Part shown: positions 10,191-27,100 of the stretch, one piece after another
Numbering within the stretch: position 1 is the first letter of the stretch
Layout: every line of letters starts with the position of its first letter
From: Amaranthus tricolor
Taxonomy: Eukaryota > Streptophyta > Magnoliopsida > Caryophyllales > Amaranthaceae
Length of the DNA stretch: 64,000 nt
Assembly: GCF_026212465.1 (NCBI RefSeq)
Contig: NC_080052.1
Coordinates: 30,468,326-30,532,325, forward strand
Direction of reading: 5' to 3'
Translations under genes and position numbers: made by a program
The notes under the pieces: model-generated
What the model was told of the DNA's origin: nothing
What the model saw: only the letters and a program-made list of their open reading frames with translations
The model's database searches: none

Positions 10191-11670
10191 TTATAAGACC
10201 CTTATCATGAAACACTACTATTTCCTCTATCTTTCCTGGATTACGTTGCTTTTAATTTGTTAAACTTCTAATAAATTTTATAGTAATTTCATAAAATTGT
10301 TCCTATGGAATATGGAATATAACATATTTTGGGGTAATTTAAGCTTGTGTGTTGAATTTTTTTTTTGATATATCAGAAATTAACATTAGACGTTTAAATA
10401 TCATCCACCTCTTATTCAAAGTGAATAATTTAGTATCATGTATCAGAAGGGCATATCTTTCTTTCACACTTTTATCCAAAGAGCTTTTATGTCAGGGGTG
10501 TAATAAAATATATATAACAATTAGTATAGAATACTGAGCAATGCATTAATGTTTTTTGTATTATATAAAGTAATAATTTTTAAAAAATGATACAAGTATA
10601 TATATTATCGTTATCAACTTTTAAAATATTTCAATAAAATGTAATAATTGATATAAAATTTTCCAATAAAATGTAAAAATTTTCTAATAAAATATTAAGA
10701 ACAATCCAATATATATATTTATTTTGTTAAAAGTAATAAAAAAATTTAATTAAACATCAAAGTGGTTTAACTTAAAAATATATATTATTATTATTTTGAT
10801 TAAAGAATAAATTAAACATTTTATGGTCCGTTATATATCCAAAACATTAACTTTTGGAAAATAAAAGATTTAAGATACTATGATATATAGCTAGGTAAAT
10901 TTTATTTGGTTAATGGAATTAAATTTTATTTTTATTACCATCATAAAGTTATTTTACAAATTACACGTGATCAAAACCATATAATTTTATCAATGTATTG
11001 GGATTTAATTATTTGAGTTGGTGGAAATATAACATCAAATTAAGGGGGTATGACATTCACGCCAGAATCCAGAAATTACATGGAAACCAATTGGGAGCTT
11101 TCCCCAATTAGCTGACAAATGACAACTACGTTTGAGTGTTTGACGTTATGCTTCTCTCTTTGTGTTTGCTTCAACCCAATCTATTTATTGGAAATATAAT
11201 GCAAATACAAATAAAACAAACCGATTTATATTTTCATTGTGTGGATGGGAATGGAACTCCTTACTTTGTAAATCACCAAATGGACACCATGAAGATAAGA
11301 TTGCGACAGTCAAAGAAGTCGCTCTGAAACTTGATATGAGTAGAAGACGTTCATGCACTTTCCTATTGTGATATTTCTCCCACAAAGGTGTTTGGGATGA
11401 TAAATAAAATTCACCATGAGATACAATCTACACAACAAAATCCTAGCACAAGGAAATTGCAATAGTAAATACAAGTGTTGTAGTGCATTATGAACTTTGA
11501 TGGTATTAAGAGTTAATTACTCTCTCAATATTATCTCATGAAAGGAAGAACAAGAATGAGAGTATTCTTAAGAGATTCTCATAAATGATATGAAATTGGG
11601 ATTGAATGTCCCTTGGCATGCAACCTGTATTTATAGAGCTATGCATCAAACAATACCTCCTTTTGAAACA
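10191..11670. other. intergenic sequence without a recognised gene
   Basis: Mostly AT-rich. A less AT-biased patch at about 11050-11400 contains overlapping short frames on both strands but no recognisable domain. Nothing else could be supported. Confidence 0.35.
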
Positions 11671-11824
11671 AAAGTATTTCACCAAGCAAAAGCTTATGAA
11701 TTAAAGTAATATTTCACCAAACAAAGCTTATGAACCAAAGTAATGTTTCACTAAGCAAAGCTTATGAATCAAAGTAATGTTTCACCAAACAAAACTTATG
11801 AATCAAAATAATGATTCATCAAAT
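11671..11824. repeat. 34-bp tandem repeat, about 4.5 units
   Basis: Units of the form AGTAATGTTTCACCAAACAA followed by AGCTTATGAATCAA repeat head to tail four times, with a partial fifth unit. Point differences separate the units. Non-coding. Confidence 0.7.
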
Positions 11825-12049
11825 TCTTTGAGGCATTTAATTGGACTTATAATATATTTATTTTAGTCCTACTACTATTGTAACAAGAGCGGCAATCTCG
11901 ATACATAACTAACATTTAATAACAATGTTTAATACCAAAAAATATTGCGTAAGTCTCAAAATACCGAATTGTTAAAAACTTTAAATCATAAAACTAAAAC
12001 TGTTTAAAACAAAAGTAAAATATTATTACCTCTGATAAGAAATATTGTT

Positions 12050-14660
12050 TGCTCAAAAAGAAAAAAAAATACATCATCATCAAGTCATCAATAAAGATAC
12101 AAAAAACAGCTAAGTTCTCGATAAATAGTAATTGCTGCGCCCTGGATCGGAACCTGAACTAAATTCTGCAAAATGCTGCCATCTATGATACGGATGACAG
12201 CCGATTGAATCAGTCAGCGCTTAATGCCGAGCATAACTTTCTATCCAGCTCAAAATACGGAAATTATACGCTACATTTACAAAATAAGAATTTAAGTACG
12301 AACTTATACTTAATTGACACCACCGTATACTTTTACCATGTTCTTTTTCAGTTACATACTTTTAAGTCATTAAGATACCATTCTCGATCCTGACAGAAGT
12401 ACGTTACTTCCACTTATACAATTCGGTAATCTTAACACATGCATTATAGCATCAACACTAATCAAGTTTATCACTGATCAACAAGCACATCAATATGACA
12501 CCTGATATAAGTAAGGGTCTGGTTAGGTGAGAACCATAGTCCTAAACCCTAACTGTGGTGGGAGTCGTCACCCCTCCAATACAATATTTATGCTCGAGCT
12601 CTATAGGATAGGTAGCGAACCCCCTGTCTTACACCGCCTTTTACGTGCCGGCCAACACGGACGCCGGGATTTTACATGCCGGTCCATGGTTCGACATTAC
12701 CTTACTATCAGGGTCATTCAATCAATACATTTCACACAAGTACATCACATTTTTATTACTCCAAGTTTACTTTGAATTTGAATTTGACCAACCTAAGTGG
12801 TAACTTCATTTATTTAATATAATTTTTAATCATAACGTTTAATTTACCCTTACGTCTTTATATGTTCATTACTTAATTTTTACACATTAAAATTTTATTT
12901 ATAACTTTATTTTAATAGGTCACTAAATTCACACTAATAAATTAATATTTTATTAATAGTCTCCAAATTAGTACTTCCCACAAGTAGCTACTAAAATCTA
13001 TTTCTCTTGAATAAAATAAATAAAACTTTATTCTCCTCAGAAAATCAAACATTCTAATTAAAATTCAAGTTAAATTGCAACCTTTGGATAAGTTTTCAAA
13101 CTTCAACAAGTTTACCAAAAATAATCATTTCAAGTTTGGAAAAACAAGTAAACTTATTAGATTCGCAAAAATCAACATTCTAGTTATAAAACAAATAAAA
13201 CTTATAATTTCACAAAAATTAATATTTTACATATAGTTTAAGAACAAGTTTACTAAAAATACTTTTACATCTTTTTATATAAATTTTGGTCAACTAGTTA
13301 GAAGATAAAATATTATTTTGTACTAAATAATAATTAATGTCACAAAAGTTATTTTTTTTTAATTATGAAATAAATCTCATATATTCAAGAAAATTACGTC
13401 AATATTTAATAACTTATAAAGCTTTCTCAAAAATAACTTTTAAGATTTTATTTTAATATTATCACAAAATAGCTTATAATAATATAAAATATAAATCAAA
13501 CTATTTTTCTTTTTAATATGATAATGGTCGAATGACCTATGAGTATTTTGGGGCCGTTTTCACTATCAAAACAACTTCATTTAGTTTATTATAGTAAATT
13601 CAAGATTTAAATAATTAACATAACCACTAAAAAAATAAAAACTTTACACAATAACTTAGAAATTTACTATAGCTTTAAGGATAAACTTAAATCTCAGAAT
13701 AAAGTATAATAAAAATATTCTTAATATAATCATACTTAGAAAAATACGTTCATAAAATAACTTACTACCTTATAAACTAGTTTGAAGGCTAACATAAACA
13801 TATTAATACAAAATTCTAACATAAAAATAAATTTTTAAATATAATAACATTTCTAATGTAACACATAACTCATAAATATACTAGCACTAGTTTATAACAT
13901 AAATCATGCTTAATATCACTAAAATATAATTTTGCACTAAACTTCCTAAACTTTTTCAAAGATTATTAAATTAACATACTAAAAATACTTTTAGCATACA
14001 CATACTTAATATAATCTTGATCATAATTTCATTAAACTAAATTCCAGTAAAATATATCAACATATTTCATACTTTGCATATTATAAAGTAAATATAATGT
14101 AAAATTCCACAAAAGGAGTAGGGTAAGAAGTTATACCATATTAATACCAAGGATTAGTACTAAGTACTAATTAGGAAAATAATAAGAAATAAGATCCTCC
14201 AAGATAGATAATAATGCTCCAAAGATAATTAATCCCAACTCCCAAAATAAAGATGATGGTTTAAGCTAAATAAAGAGTGTTCTAAGCTCCATGTTCTTTA
14301 ATTTCTTCAATTAATAAAGATATATATTAATGTAGTAAGATTTTAATGAAATGAAAATATAAGAAAGAATGTTAGAAAGATTTGATGATGGTGGTGTAAG
14401 TGATCTCATGGCTAAGGAGGGTATTTATAATGGGTTTGGGCAACTTTGTAGTTCATTAGATTGTATGAAAAAGAGTGTTAGGGGTATAGAAAAAGCTAAG
14501 GTTAACTTGTGTAAGTGATTCAGAGTGTGTAAGTGAATGTGTAAGAGTTGGAGTGTGTAAGTGAATGTGTAAGAGTTGAAGTGTAGAAGAAGGTTAGCTT
14601 GTGTAAGGAAATGGTGATAGCTTGTGTAAGTGATGAACATCATGGGTTAAATGACTAAAA
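12050..14660 (-). mobile_element. probable long LTR (solo or truncated), minus orientation
   Basis: Read on the minus strand, TTATAAATAC at about 14421-14430 is a TATA box that would start an RNA running toward lower coordinates through a long AT-rich leader. Near 12510-12710 there is a GC-richer patch (GTAAGGGTCTGGTTAGGTGA, plus ACGTGCCGGCCAACACGG) of the kind seen in long Gypsy-type LTRs. No internal coding domain, target duplication or second LTR was identified, so both class and borders are tentative. Confidence 0.3.
14524..14590. repeat. 30-bp tandem repeat
   Basis: GTGTGTAAGTGAATGTGTAA followed by GAGTTGGA occurs twice in tandem (about 14524-14583). Diverged GTGTAAGTGA phrases lie on either side, up to about 14640. 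Non-coding; it lies in the U3-like part of the probable LTR. Confidence 0.6.
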
Positions 14661-16690
14661 TTGAAATCAAACAAATAAGATCATATTTTTAAACAATTAT
14701 ATTCAATAATCGACACGTCCGTTGGATTCGAGTCTTCACTAATGTCAATTGTCATCAATCATCATTAATATTATCTGTATCTAGATAGATTCCGTGATTA
14801 GAAATTTATGTTGAAGATATGAAGAATAGAATAGAATAAGAAAAAAAACATCATGTTTTAAAGAAATAGTTTCAAGTATAAATAAAATAAAAATAACAAA
14901 TAGTAAAAATGGTAAAATATATGTTAAGAAAATTATGTGAAATATGTGGATTAGATGAAAAAGTCCATAAATTAATTATGTGGATGAATATTAAAGAAAA
15001 TAAAATTTGGATAAATTCAATAAAGTGACAAAAAAGAAAAATGAGGTTTATTCTTTGAAACTCCATGTACTCCTATTAATTTTATTTTACAGAAAGTACT
15101 ATTTATTTTTTTATGGTTGAAAAAAACCATAATAAGTACACATATTTTTGTATGAAATTACATTAGGGTTAAATAGCCCAATAATGAAAACTTTACCTTA
15201 TGGACTTTTTGCTTTAACGTCGTCTCAATATAAACCATCTCATACAACTGGATTTTGTAATATTTTTATTTCTAAATTAAAGGCAAAAGAAAAAAAAGGG
15301 ATTTCCCGTTAATTTCCTTATTGGCATTTGCAAAGCGTATGTGATTGAACTACACAAGATTTTGGCTACCCAGAAATATCATATTCAATGGAACGTTTAA
15401 TTCTCATTGGATATCACCAATTCGCCAACTTAATGTCTGGATGTTCAGATCAAATTCAGCAAATTTGAAAGCCATGAAACTACCTTTAATCAGGTAAAGT
15501 CGAAAGTTCATTATTTTATTAGTATGAGACCGAGTGTTCTGTGATCATAGAATTACAAACTTCTTTGCATTTCCTTAGATCATCTGTGATTTGATTATGG
15601 GTTAGTTGTATGATTTCTGGATTTCTTCCGGGAAAATTGCAGGTAATAGGTTAAAAAGGAAACCCAGAAAAATTTGAATTTATTTTTACTGTCAGAATTT
15701 CATTTTGTGCACAGCAACTGTTTGTTAATTACTGGTAAAATCGCCCAGGGTCTTAAAATTTTCAGGATCCAAAAAATATATTTTCATGTACAATTTTACA
15801 ACGCTACCGTTGCTATCGGAGTTGATTCGATTGCATGGTCAATCAACCATAGAAATGTGCGAAGATGCACCAAAGAAAAATATATGAAAATTAAAGTGGG
15901 AAAATTCTACAAACTTTACATTTATGCAATGTAGTAGTAGTCGATGCTGACAGATAGATTTGATTCGAACTAGCATTGACTTCTTAGGGATGAACTGGAG
16001 TTTTGGGTGTTTTATTTTATTTAAGATAGTTGATGACGAGGCATGTTAAATTATTACAACATTTCATTGCTCTGGTACCAAGCAACTCCGGCCTAAACGA
16101 TTTTGAGAGGGGTCAAATGTATGCAAATCTTTTAAGTTGTAATAACAAATATTGTTTCTCATTGAACATTGATTGAAAATATGATCTTTTATTTTTCTCA
16201 TTGAACATTGATTGAACATTGATTGAAAATAAGAAGCACAAATAATTTGATAAACTATTTACCATGGTCAATTATAATCTCAAACCAAAGAATTCTTTAT
16301 CTTTGACTCCATCGAAAATAACCATAGCATAGATAAATTAGCATTAATCGAACATTCCCATTAGTTGGATAAATGTTATATTTATGGCTGAAGTTTTGGT
16401 TTTTCATCACTGATTTTGGTTTCTATTAGAGATATTATAACTATTCAATTTTTTAGGGATCTAGAACATTAAAGTCTGTTAGTGCTTTTTTCAAGTTTGG
16501 TTTTTGAGAGACCTAGATTCATTACACTACTAATGCAAGATCACATCAACGCGTTTAATTGATTGGTATGTCAATTGCTGAATGCTGATGAGAAATTATT
16601 GGATCAAGAGCAATTATTTTATTTTATTTATTTTTATATTATTTTACTATTGGCTACTCTTACCAAAACTTTAGAATAATAGTGTGAACA
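14661..16690. other. intergenic sequence without a recognised gene
   Basis: AT-rich with short unconvincing frames. The phrase TTTTTCTCATTGAACATTGA is part of a local duplication near 16155-16225. A moderately GC-richer patch at about 15320-15500 resembles genic sequence but no domain was recognised. Confidence 0.35.
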
Positions 16691-16699
16691 TTGCTCATA

Positions 16700-17560
16700 G
16701 ATTGAATCACTATTAAACAAGCCTTGGTGTCATTGAGGGAGAGTGATAGGTTAGTGGTGAAGATTGAAGAGAAAGAGGAAAGGCAAGTATGGGTTAATGG
16801 CGGAGAATTTTCATAGAGGTGGATCAATGTTTCAAGGGAAACTAGATATATTGACAATGAGTGCTACTATTGTAAGATAAAAAGACACATTCAATTAATG
16901 TGAAATGAGATGAAAGAAAAGCCAAAAAAGATGAGGATATTGATTAATGATTATTGAACGATGGAGGAAGAGAAGGGGGACGTAGCTTTAGAGTATGAGG
17001 AGTAATATTTTAATTGTGGAGCCCTCTTTTTAGAGGAGGAAGGTTCTTGTGAGAAGGACTAGATGATGGTCTCTAATTGCTCATTTCATATATGTTGTGA
17101 GAAAGAGAAGTTCACAAAATTTGGGCCTAATGATGGAGGCATTTTTACCTAATCAGATGATAAAAAGTGAAAGTTGAGGGCATTGAAGAGGTCTTTGCCT
17201 AAGTTTGGTGATGTAAGCCGTAAGGTATGTGTTTGGAAGGAACTCAATATCATTTGTAAGATAGGAGGAGAAAAGGTGTGCTTTCAGCGCTTGTGATGGA
17301 ATTTTGAAGGTCACAAGAGGGAATATGGTGCCGATGAAAGGAGAAAAGAGTTGGAGTAACTTACATGTGTTACAAAGGGGTAGCAATTTCCAAGGTCACT
17401 AAAGCAAAAGTTGTTGCAGTACAAGGTGGAAATCACCAAGGGGGGTGGCATAGGTGAGGGAGAGATTAAGTCTTTTCTGGGAGATTGAATGATCAAGAAT
17501 CAAATTTCCGAGAACAGAGGAGCTCAAATGAGCAGTTGAATTATTCATTAGAGAAAATAG
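16700..17560 (+). pseudogene. decayed Ty1/copia gag-protease remnant
   Basis: In the plus-strand frames a degenerate zinc knuckle reads CYYCKIKRHIQLM near 16863-16900 (final Cys lost). It is followed by a stretch matching the copia protease neighbourhood, NCSFHICCEKEKFTKF (about 17071-17118), where the usual DSGCSFHM aspartate is lost. Downstream phrases such as GVTYMCYKGVAISKV fit the region before integrase. Many stops and frameshifts are present. It is a separate, older copy from the one at 4.56-6.94 kb. Confidence 0.6.
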
Positions 17561-18355
17561 GTAAGCAAAAAGGAAAAAACAGTGGAAGTGGTGTACTCGG
17601 ATGAGCAAACGCTTTGCTTTGGAGATCAAACGCTATGCTAGAGGGAGTGCGAATGAGTAGCTTGGTTTAGAGCAAAAAGGTTCAGGGAGTTAGTTGTGCA
17701 CTAGGGCCTTGAGTGCAGCGTGATGTTGAATTTGGCTCACAAGAATTAGGGATGACAATCAGGTATATATAGGTTTAGCACGGCATGGAGCTATGGGTAT
17801 GAATTCAGTGGTTAGTGGATAAATGTGAGTTTGAATAGTCGCCATGGGTAGTGGGTAGGTGGTGGGTATGAGGTTACACCCGCCCCATATCCATGTGTGT
17901 CACCCCATACCCACACGCCCCACAACATACTCGACCCCCCTTTTTGGTTACTTTCTTAGACACTGCAACTTACCCTTATGCGCTCATTTGAATCCCCCAT
18001 ATACAACTTCTGGATTGATGGTATGTTTTGCACTATATCTTCAAGATCCTTGCAAAATTTTCTTTTAAACAATTCTTTATCTCCACATGCGGTGCACATG
18101 CACTTAGTTTGTTTACAAATCTCTTTGCTATATATGATCTTCCTTCTTATAATCTTATCGTTCTTTTTAGACACTCTACAACATCCTTAATCATTCGTTA
18201 ATCCATAATTACACCAACTTTTTTCCAATTTCTATATGAGTACCACAATTTATGTTCCTACATTTTTCCAATTATCGTTTTGGCCCAATCTTTAACCCAT
18301 TTTATCTCTTGTAAGCATAAAATATTAATATGCCTTATTTCCCAATCTTAATTTA
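17561..18355. other. intergenic sequence
   Basis: May contain further unrecognisable copia pol decay. A C-rich stretch with CACCCC and CCCATACCC motifs lies at about 17875-17942. No gene was supported. Confidence 0.35.
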
Positions 18356-18359
18356 GGGC

Positions 18360-18665
18360 TCCTGGTTTTCCTTAACTTTCTATTTTTAGAAGCAGAACCT
18401 ATGTGCCCTTGCGCATTTAACATCACACTCAGACAACGAGATGCGTCTCTTTCATATGATGCCCTAGATGCCTTTGTATACATTTCATTACACCCGGACC
18501 TAAGAAGTGTAGCGTGTTCCCGAGTAGGGGACGGTCCCACTAGAAATGATTTTTGGTTCATGATCATGATATGTGATGACTATTGACTACTGAGCTAGTT
18601 TTTACAGAAGTACCTTTCACCACCTCACCCTCCTCTGGGCCCGGGAGCGACGAGCACTCACATGT
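18360..18665. other. GC-richer patch, possible organellar DNA insertion
   Basis: Base composition changes abruptly against the AT-rich flanks, with phrases such as GGGGACGGTCCCACTAG and GGGCCCGGGAGCGACGAGCA. An 80-codon minus-strand frame spans 18325-18567. The texture resembles plant mitochondrial spacer DNA, but I do not recognise a specific organellar gene. Confidence 0.25.
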
Positions 18666-18975
18666 GATAGATATCCACCTAATATTAACATTGAAAAAAT
18701 AAATTTAATAGTCTAATCAATAAATTACTAATTTATTTTGTAAAATATACTGCTTTCTGTTTTCTAAAGCATACAAGATATTTCACAATATATGTGTGTC
18801 CATTCTATTGAAATGACTTTTCAGTCAACGATGGTGTACAAAGTTTTGTTTAAGAAAATTCCTAGAATACAGCCATGTCGCACAAAGTATTCAAACCTTG
18901 TGTTTTAAGATGAGGCATTAAAACTGGTTTTAATATTTCATCTGGTAAAGAGTAATTAATTCTAGTGTGTACATA

Positions 18976-22777
<3,802 letters not shown>

Positions 22778-22883
22778 CAAATATTTTCTGCTGAGTTGTG
22801 ATATATGTGTAATGATATAATGTGATGTATCACCCAAGTTTTCATGTGGAAAATGTCACTCTTAGCTGTAAATGTTATTTTAG

Positions 22884-23350
22884 AAATATTTTACAAAAAA
22901 TTACCTAAAATAATCTAAACTTTTTATGATTTTCTTACAATAATTCCACCTATTGATTAACTATGAATAATCTCAACTTTAGGGGTATTTGCCTAGAGTA
23001 AATTTGGGTAACCCGATGACCTACTATAGTAGGTAATTCACCAAAAAGTAAACTGAAAATTAATTTAAAATTGGAGAAAAATTTTGAAAATTTACAATGA
23101 AAAATTCTAAATGATAAAAAAAATCATAAATTTTTTTTGAACATTTTTCGAATACTTTTTTCGTCATTTTAGTTTAATTTAATTTTTTTTTTTTAAAAAT
23201 AGAACTTGCTATAGCAAGTCATCCGGTCCTCGAGTCTACTCTAGGAAAATACCCCTCAAAGTTGGGATTATTCGTAGTTAATTAATAGGTGGGAGTATGT
23301 AGGAAAATTATGAATAGGTTGAATTATTTTATGTAATTTTTCCAATATTT
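22884..23350. repeat. long-TIR non-autonomous element
   Basis: Arms of about 150 bp (22884-23035 and 23205-23350) are inverted copies. Left phrases ATTCCACCTATTGATTAACT and AGGGGTATTTGCCTAGAGTA match the reverse complement of the right arm with few differences, around an AT-rich centre. No coding capacity. This foldback/MITE-type element lies in the 3' flank of gene 1. Confidence 0.7.
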
Positions 23351-23379
23351 TATAAGTTGATTATTTTATATATGAAAAA

Positions 23380-24159
23380 ATATGTAACACCCCGATTTAA
23401 AAACGGGAAGTGCTATTCATACATGGAATCGAGGAAATATGATCATGAGCTTACAGGAGTGGACTTTGAACTGTAACAGGTACAACTTCAAATACATATG
23501 AAACATATAAACAAGAAACACAAATTATAATCTGAACAATATAAATATTTGCTTCTATCAAGAATTGTCGATTAGTGCACACATGGGCGATCCAGGTATA
23601 CTAGTGTAGGGTGGACTAAACCTCACTACTACATGCATGCCGAACTAACTTGAGTAAAATTCTTTCGTGTTCTTAGTCATAGTCATGAAATGACTCAGGC
23701 CATGACCTAGGCAGATTTGAGCCTAGATTTTTTGTAAATGCACACATGATTAATGATTCGCGTTATTTGTCAGAAAAGTTAATGCATGTACAAACACCAC
23801 TTGGGATTTTCACAGGGAAATTCCTGATATTTTGTCATTAAGAAAATAGATGATGCAACTGAAGAGAAAATTTATGTTTATTGTATTCAATAGCATATGT
23901 GGTCAATTAGTCAGCAGTGTAAAGCACAAAAATGCATCTTAAAGTAGTTGACAACAATCATCATGGCCAAACTTTTCCAATTTTGCATAGTCCATAGAAT
24001 ATGAGCCATACTAGGAGCCAAACCAAACAAGTTGCTGTAATGCGCACTAGCACTACAGTCACAAACTAAAAAGCTAATTAAGATAGACTTATACTAAGAA
24101 GAAACATACTATTTGAGTAAATATAGATTTCATCATATGAAAAAACCTTGGTGAATATT
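23380..24159 (+). promoter_or_regulatory. upstream region of S-RLK gene 2, repeated elsewhere in the cluster
   Basis: Phrases such as AGTTGACAACAATCATCATG and GCTGTAATGCGCACTAGCAC occur here and again at 31620-32454. The last roughly 180 bp recur before gene 3 (33480-33667). It is therefore a duplicated promoter block. No TATA box can be singled out with confidence. Confidence 0.5.
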
Positions 24160-27100
24160 ATGGATTATGTGCACATTCTTGTTCTCTTTCTGTCTTGTTT
24201 TATGATATGTAATCTGGGTTCCTCTCAAGATTATATTACGAAGACTCAATTTCTTCGTGATCCAGGAACAATACAGTCTAGCAATGGTACTTTCAAACTT
24301 GGGTTTTTCAGCCCCATCAACTCGAATAATCGTTATGTAGGGATATGGTATAACATCCAAGAATCCGACTTGTTGGAAATTGTATGGGTAGCTAACAGGG
24401 ATAATCCAATTACTGATTCTTCTGGGGTGCTCAAATTATCCGAGGATGGAAATCTTCAACTCTTAAATGGACAAAATAAAAGCTTTTGGTCTTCTAATCC
24501 GACAGCAAATGAGGTAAATAAAACATATGCACAACTTTCAGATGCTGGAAATCTTGTTCTGTATTCAAATATTAGTGATACAATAATCTGGCAGAGTTTT
24601 GATCATCCTACAGATTCATTAATTTTGCTTCAGATGAAGCTTCCTATCATTGACAGTATGAATGATGAGCAAATATTGTTTCGATCATGGAAGAACGTTT
24701 CTGATCCATCAATTGGTAACTTTACAGCTGGAATTAGTTCTCGTTACCCTCTTCACTTGTTTGTGTTGAATAATGGACGTCCTTATTGGCGTAGTAATCC
24801 ATGGGATGGTAATGTATTTTTTGGAAAAGGTTCGGATGTTAGTATTTCTAGCGACAATGAAGGAAGAGCGTACTATGGATTTTCCTTTGGGAATCAATCA
24901 AAACTGCAACATGCTGTAGTGACTTATTATGGTAACCTTGTGTTAAAGCAATGGAACGCTGATACTCGAAAGTGGGAGGTTTTGTGGAAGGCTCGAGAAT
25001 CTGACTGCGATGTGTATAGCAAGTGTGGAGCATTCGGAATTTGTACTCCAAATGCATCTCCAATATGTGATTGTCTAAAGGGCTTTGTGCCGAAAAACAA
25101 TCAAGAATGGAGCAGAGGAAATTGGACTAATGGATGTGTTCGAAAAACGCTATTGCAGTGTGACAGTAAGAATAAAGGGAAAACTGCAGATAAGTTTTTG
25201 AAGTTAAGGGGTGTGAAAGTACCAGATGGTGGCTTGTTGGTTTCGGCAACTGGTGAAGACGACTGTGGCAGTCAATGCCTAGGAAGATGTTCGTGTTTAG
25301 CTTATGCTTATATATCGAGTACTGGTTGTATGATCTGGAACGGTAGCTTGATCGATATTCAGGCTGGTTATTCTAAAAGTTTAATCAATACCAAGGGCCT
25401 TGATGTTTCCATTCGTTTAGCTCCTTTAGAATTAGGTGCATTTTCCTCTTCTGAATCACTTCTTTTTATGCTATGCTCATACAACATACATTGCAGCATC
25501 AGTTTTTATCGAATATGGATCATTAATCATGATTTTGTTCTGACTTCAGATAAATCTAATCAACAGCAAGATTCTGTTGATGGTAAAGATGGAAAAAAGA
25601 AAATAACTCTTTTGGTAATTATCCTTATTGGAACAGCTACTATTGTGTTCATCATCATGTACTGTTTATGGAGGCGGTTGAGTCAAAGAAATGGTAATTT
25701 TACCTCTTCTTCTACACTTTATATTAGGAATCACATAAAGATAAAATCTTGTACATGTCATGAGTACAAAATCTCCAAGAGAGAACTTATTGTTAGAGTA
25801 TATAGCATATCTTGGGCCTCAACCATCAGCTTAAGCTTTTGGTAGAGTTGCTTCCTCGACAAGGTATCAGACCAGCATGACAAGAGGTCACAGGTTCGAA
25901 TCTTAACCACCCCTCATGCAAGGTGGAATATTTAGCGCCAGGTATAAGGAGGACCTATGCTGCATCCACAGTTCTAGCCCTGAGCTCTCATGTAAGGAGG
26001 CGTGTTAGTGTATATAACATATCCTGTGGCCTCAACCATCAGCTTAAGCTTTTTGTTGAGTTGGTTCCTTGACGCTTATAATTCCAATATTTCTATAATC
26101 TGTCATATTATTTTCCGGGTATTTTTGCTTATGAGATAGTGTTGCAGGACTAGCAAGATTGATGAACAAGAAGACACGATGGCAAAACTCGAGGAATGAA
26201 GACGTAGCAAGTAGGAAATTTGGAGATGTGCCGATGTTTGAATTTGAAAAATTGGCAATTGCTACTGATCATTTCCAGGAAGAGAACAAGCTTGGCAGAG
26301 GTGGATTTGGCTCTGTATACAAGGTAGCTGATGAGACCAACTTTCTGTTACCCTTTGTTCTTGTGTGGTTAATTTGAACAGATAATTTAAAGGTATGAAT
26401 TATGATGCTTACATTTGTAGGGTAAGTTAGAATATGAACAAGAGATAGCAGTTAAAAGACTTTCTAAAGCATCAGGACAAGGCCTTCAAGAGTTTATGAA
26501 TGAGGTTTTAGTGATCGCAAAACTTCAACATAGAAATCTTGTGAAGTTGCTAGGCTGCTGTGTTGAAGGAGAAGAAAAAATGCTGGTTTATGAATACATG
26601 CCAAATAAAAGCCTGGATGCACTTCTCTTTGGTGAATCTTAATTTCCTATGGCCATTATTGTTTGATGATTTTCTAATTTAACATAGATAAGCTAACACA
26701 TTTTTTCATCATTAGATTCAACTAATAAGAAGCTTCTAGATTGGAAGAAGCGATTCAATGTCATCTTAGGCATATGTCGAGGACTTCTTTATCTTCATCG
26801 AGATTCTAAATTAAGGATTATTCATAGAGATTTGAAAGCAAGCAACATTTTGTTAGATGGAAATCTGAATCCGAAGATATCAGACTTTGGAATGGCGAGG
26901 ATATTTGGAGATAACGAAGTTCAAGGGGACACTAAAAGGATAGTTGGCACCTAGTGAGTTCCTACTCATACCTACATTTTCCGGAAATACTCATTTAAAA
27001 GTGTCTAAAGCTAAACCGTTTAGTCCTAATTTGTACTTGTGTAGTGGTTATATGTCTCCCGAGTACGCAATGGAAGGGCTGTTTTCGGAAAAATCAGATG

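Noticed and set aside
11671..11824. CRISPR-like array
   Set aside because: The 34-bp units are directly abutting with no unique spacers, and the context is a plant genome. It is an ordinary tandem repeat.
12527..12775. 82-codon plus-strand frame in the GC-richer patch
   Set aside because: No family motif is present, and the patch looks like LTR sequence in the opposite orientation.
25862..25905. tRNA gene or tRNA-derived SINE suggested by a B-box-like GGTTCGAATC
   Set aside because: No cloverleaf can be drawn. The terminal direct repeats, primer-binding-like site, purine tract and 5-bp target duplication fit a mini-LTR element better.
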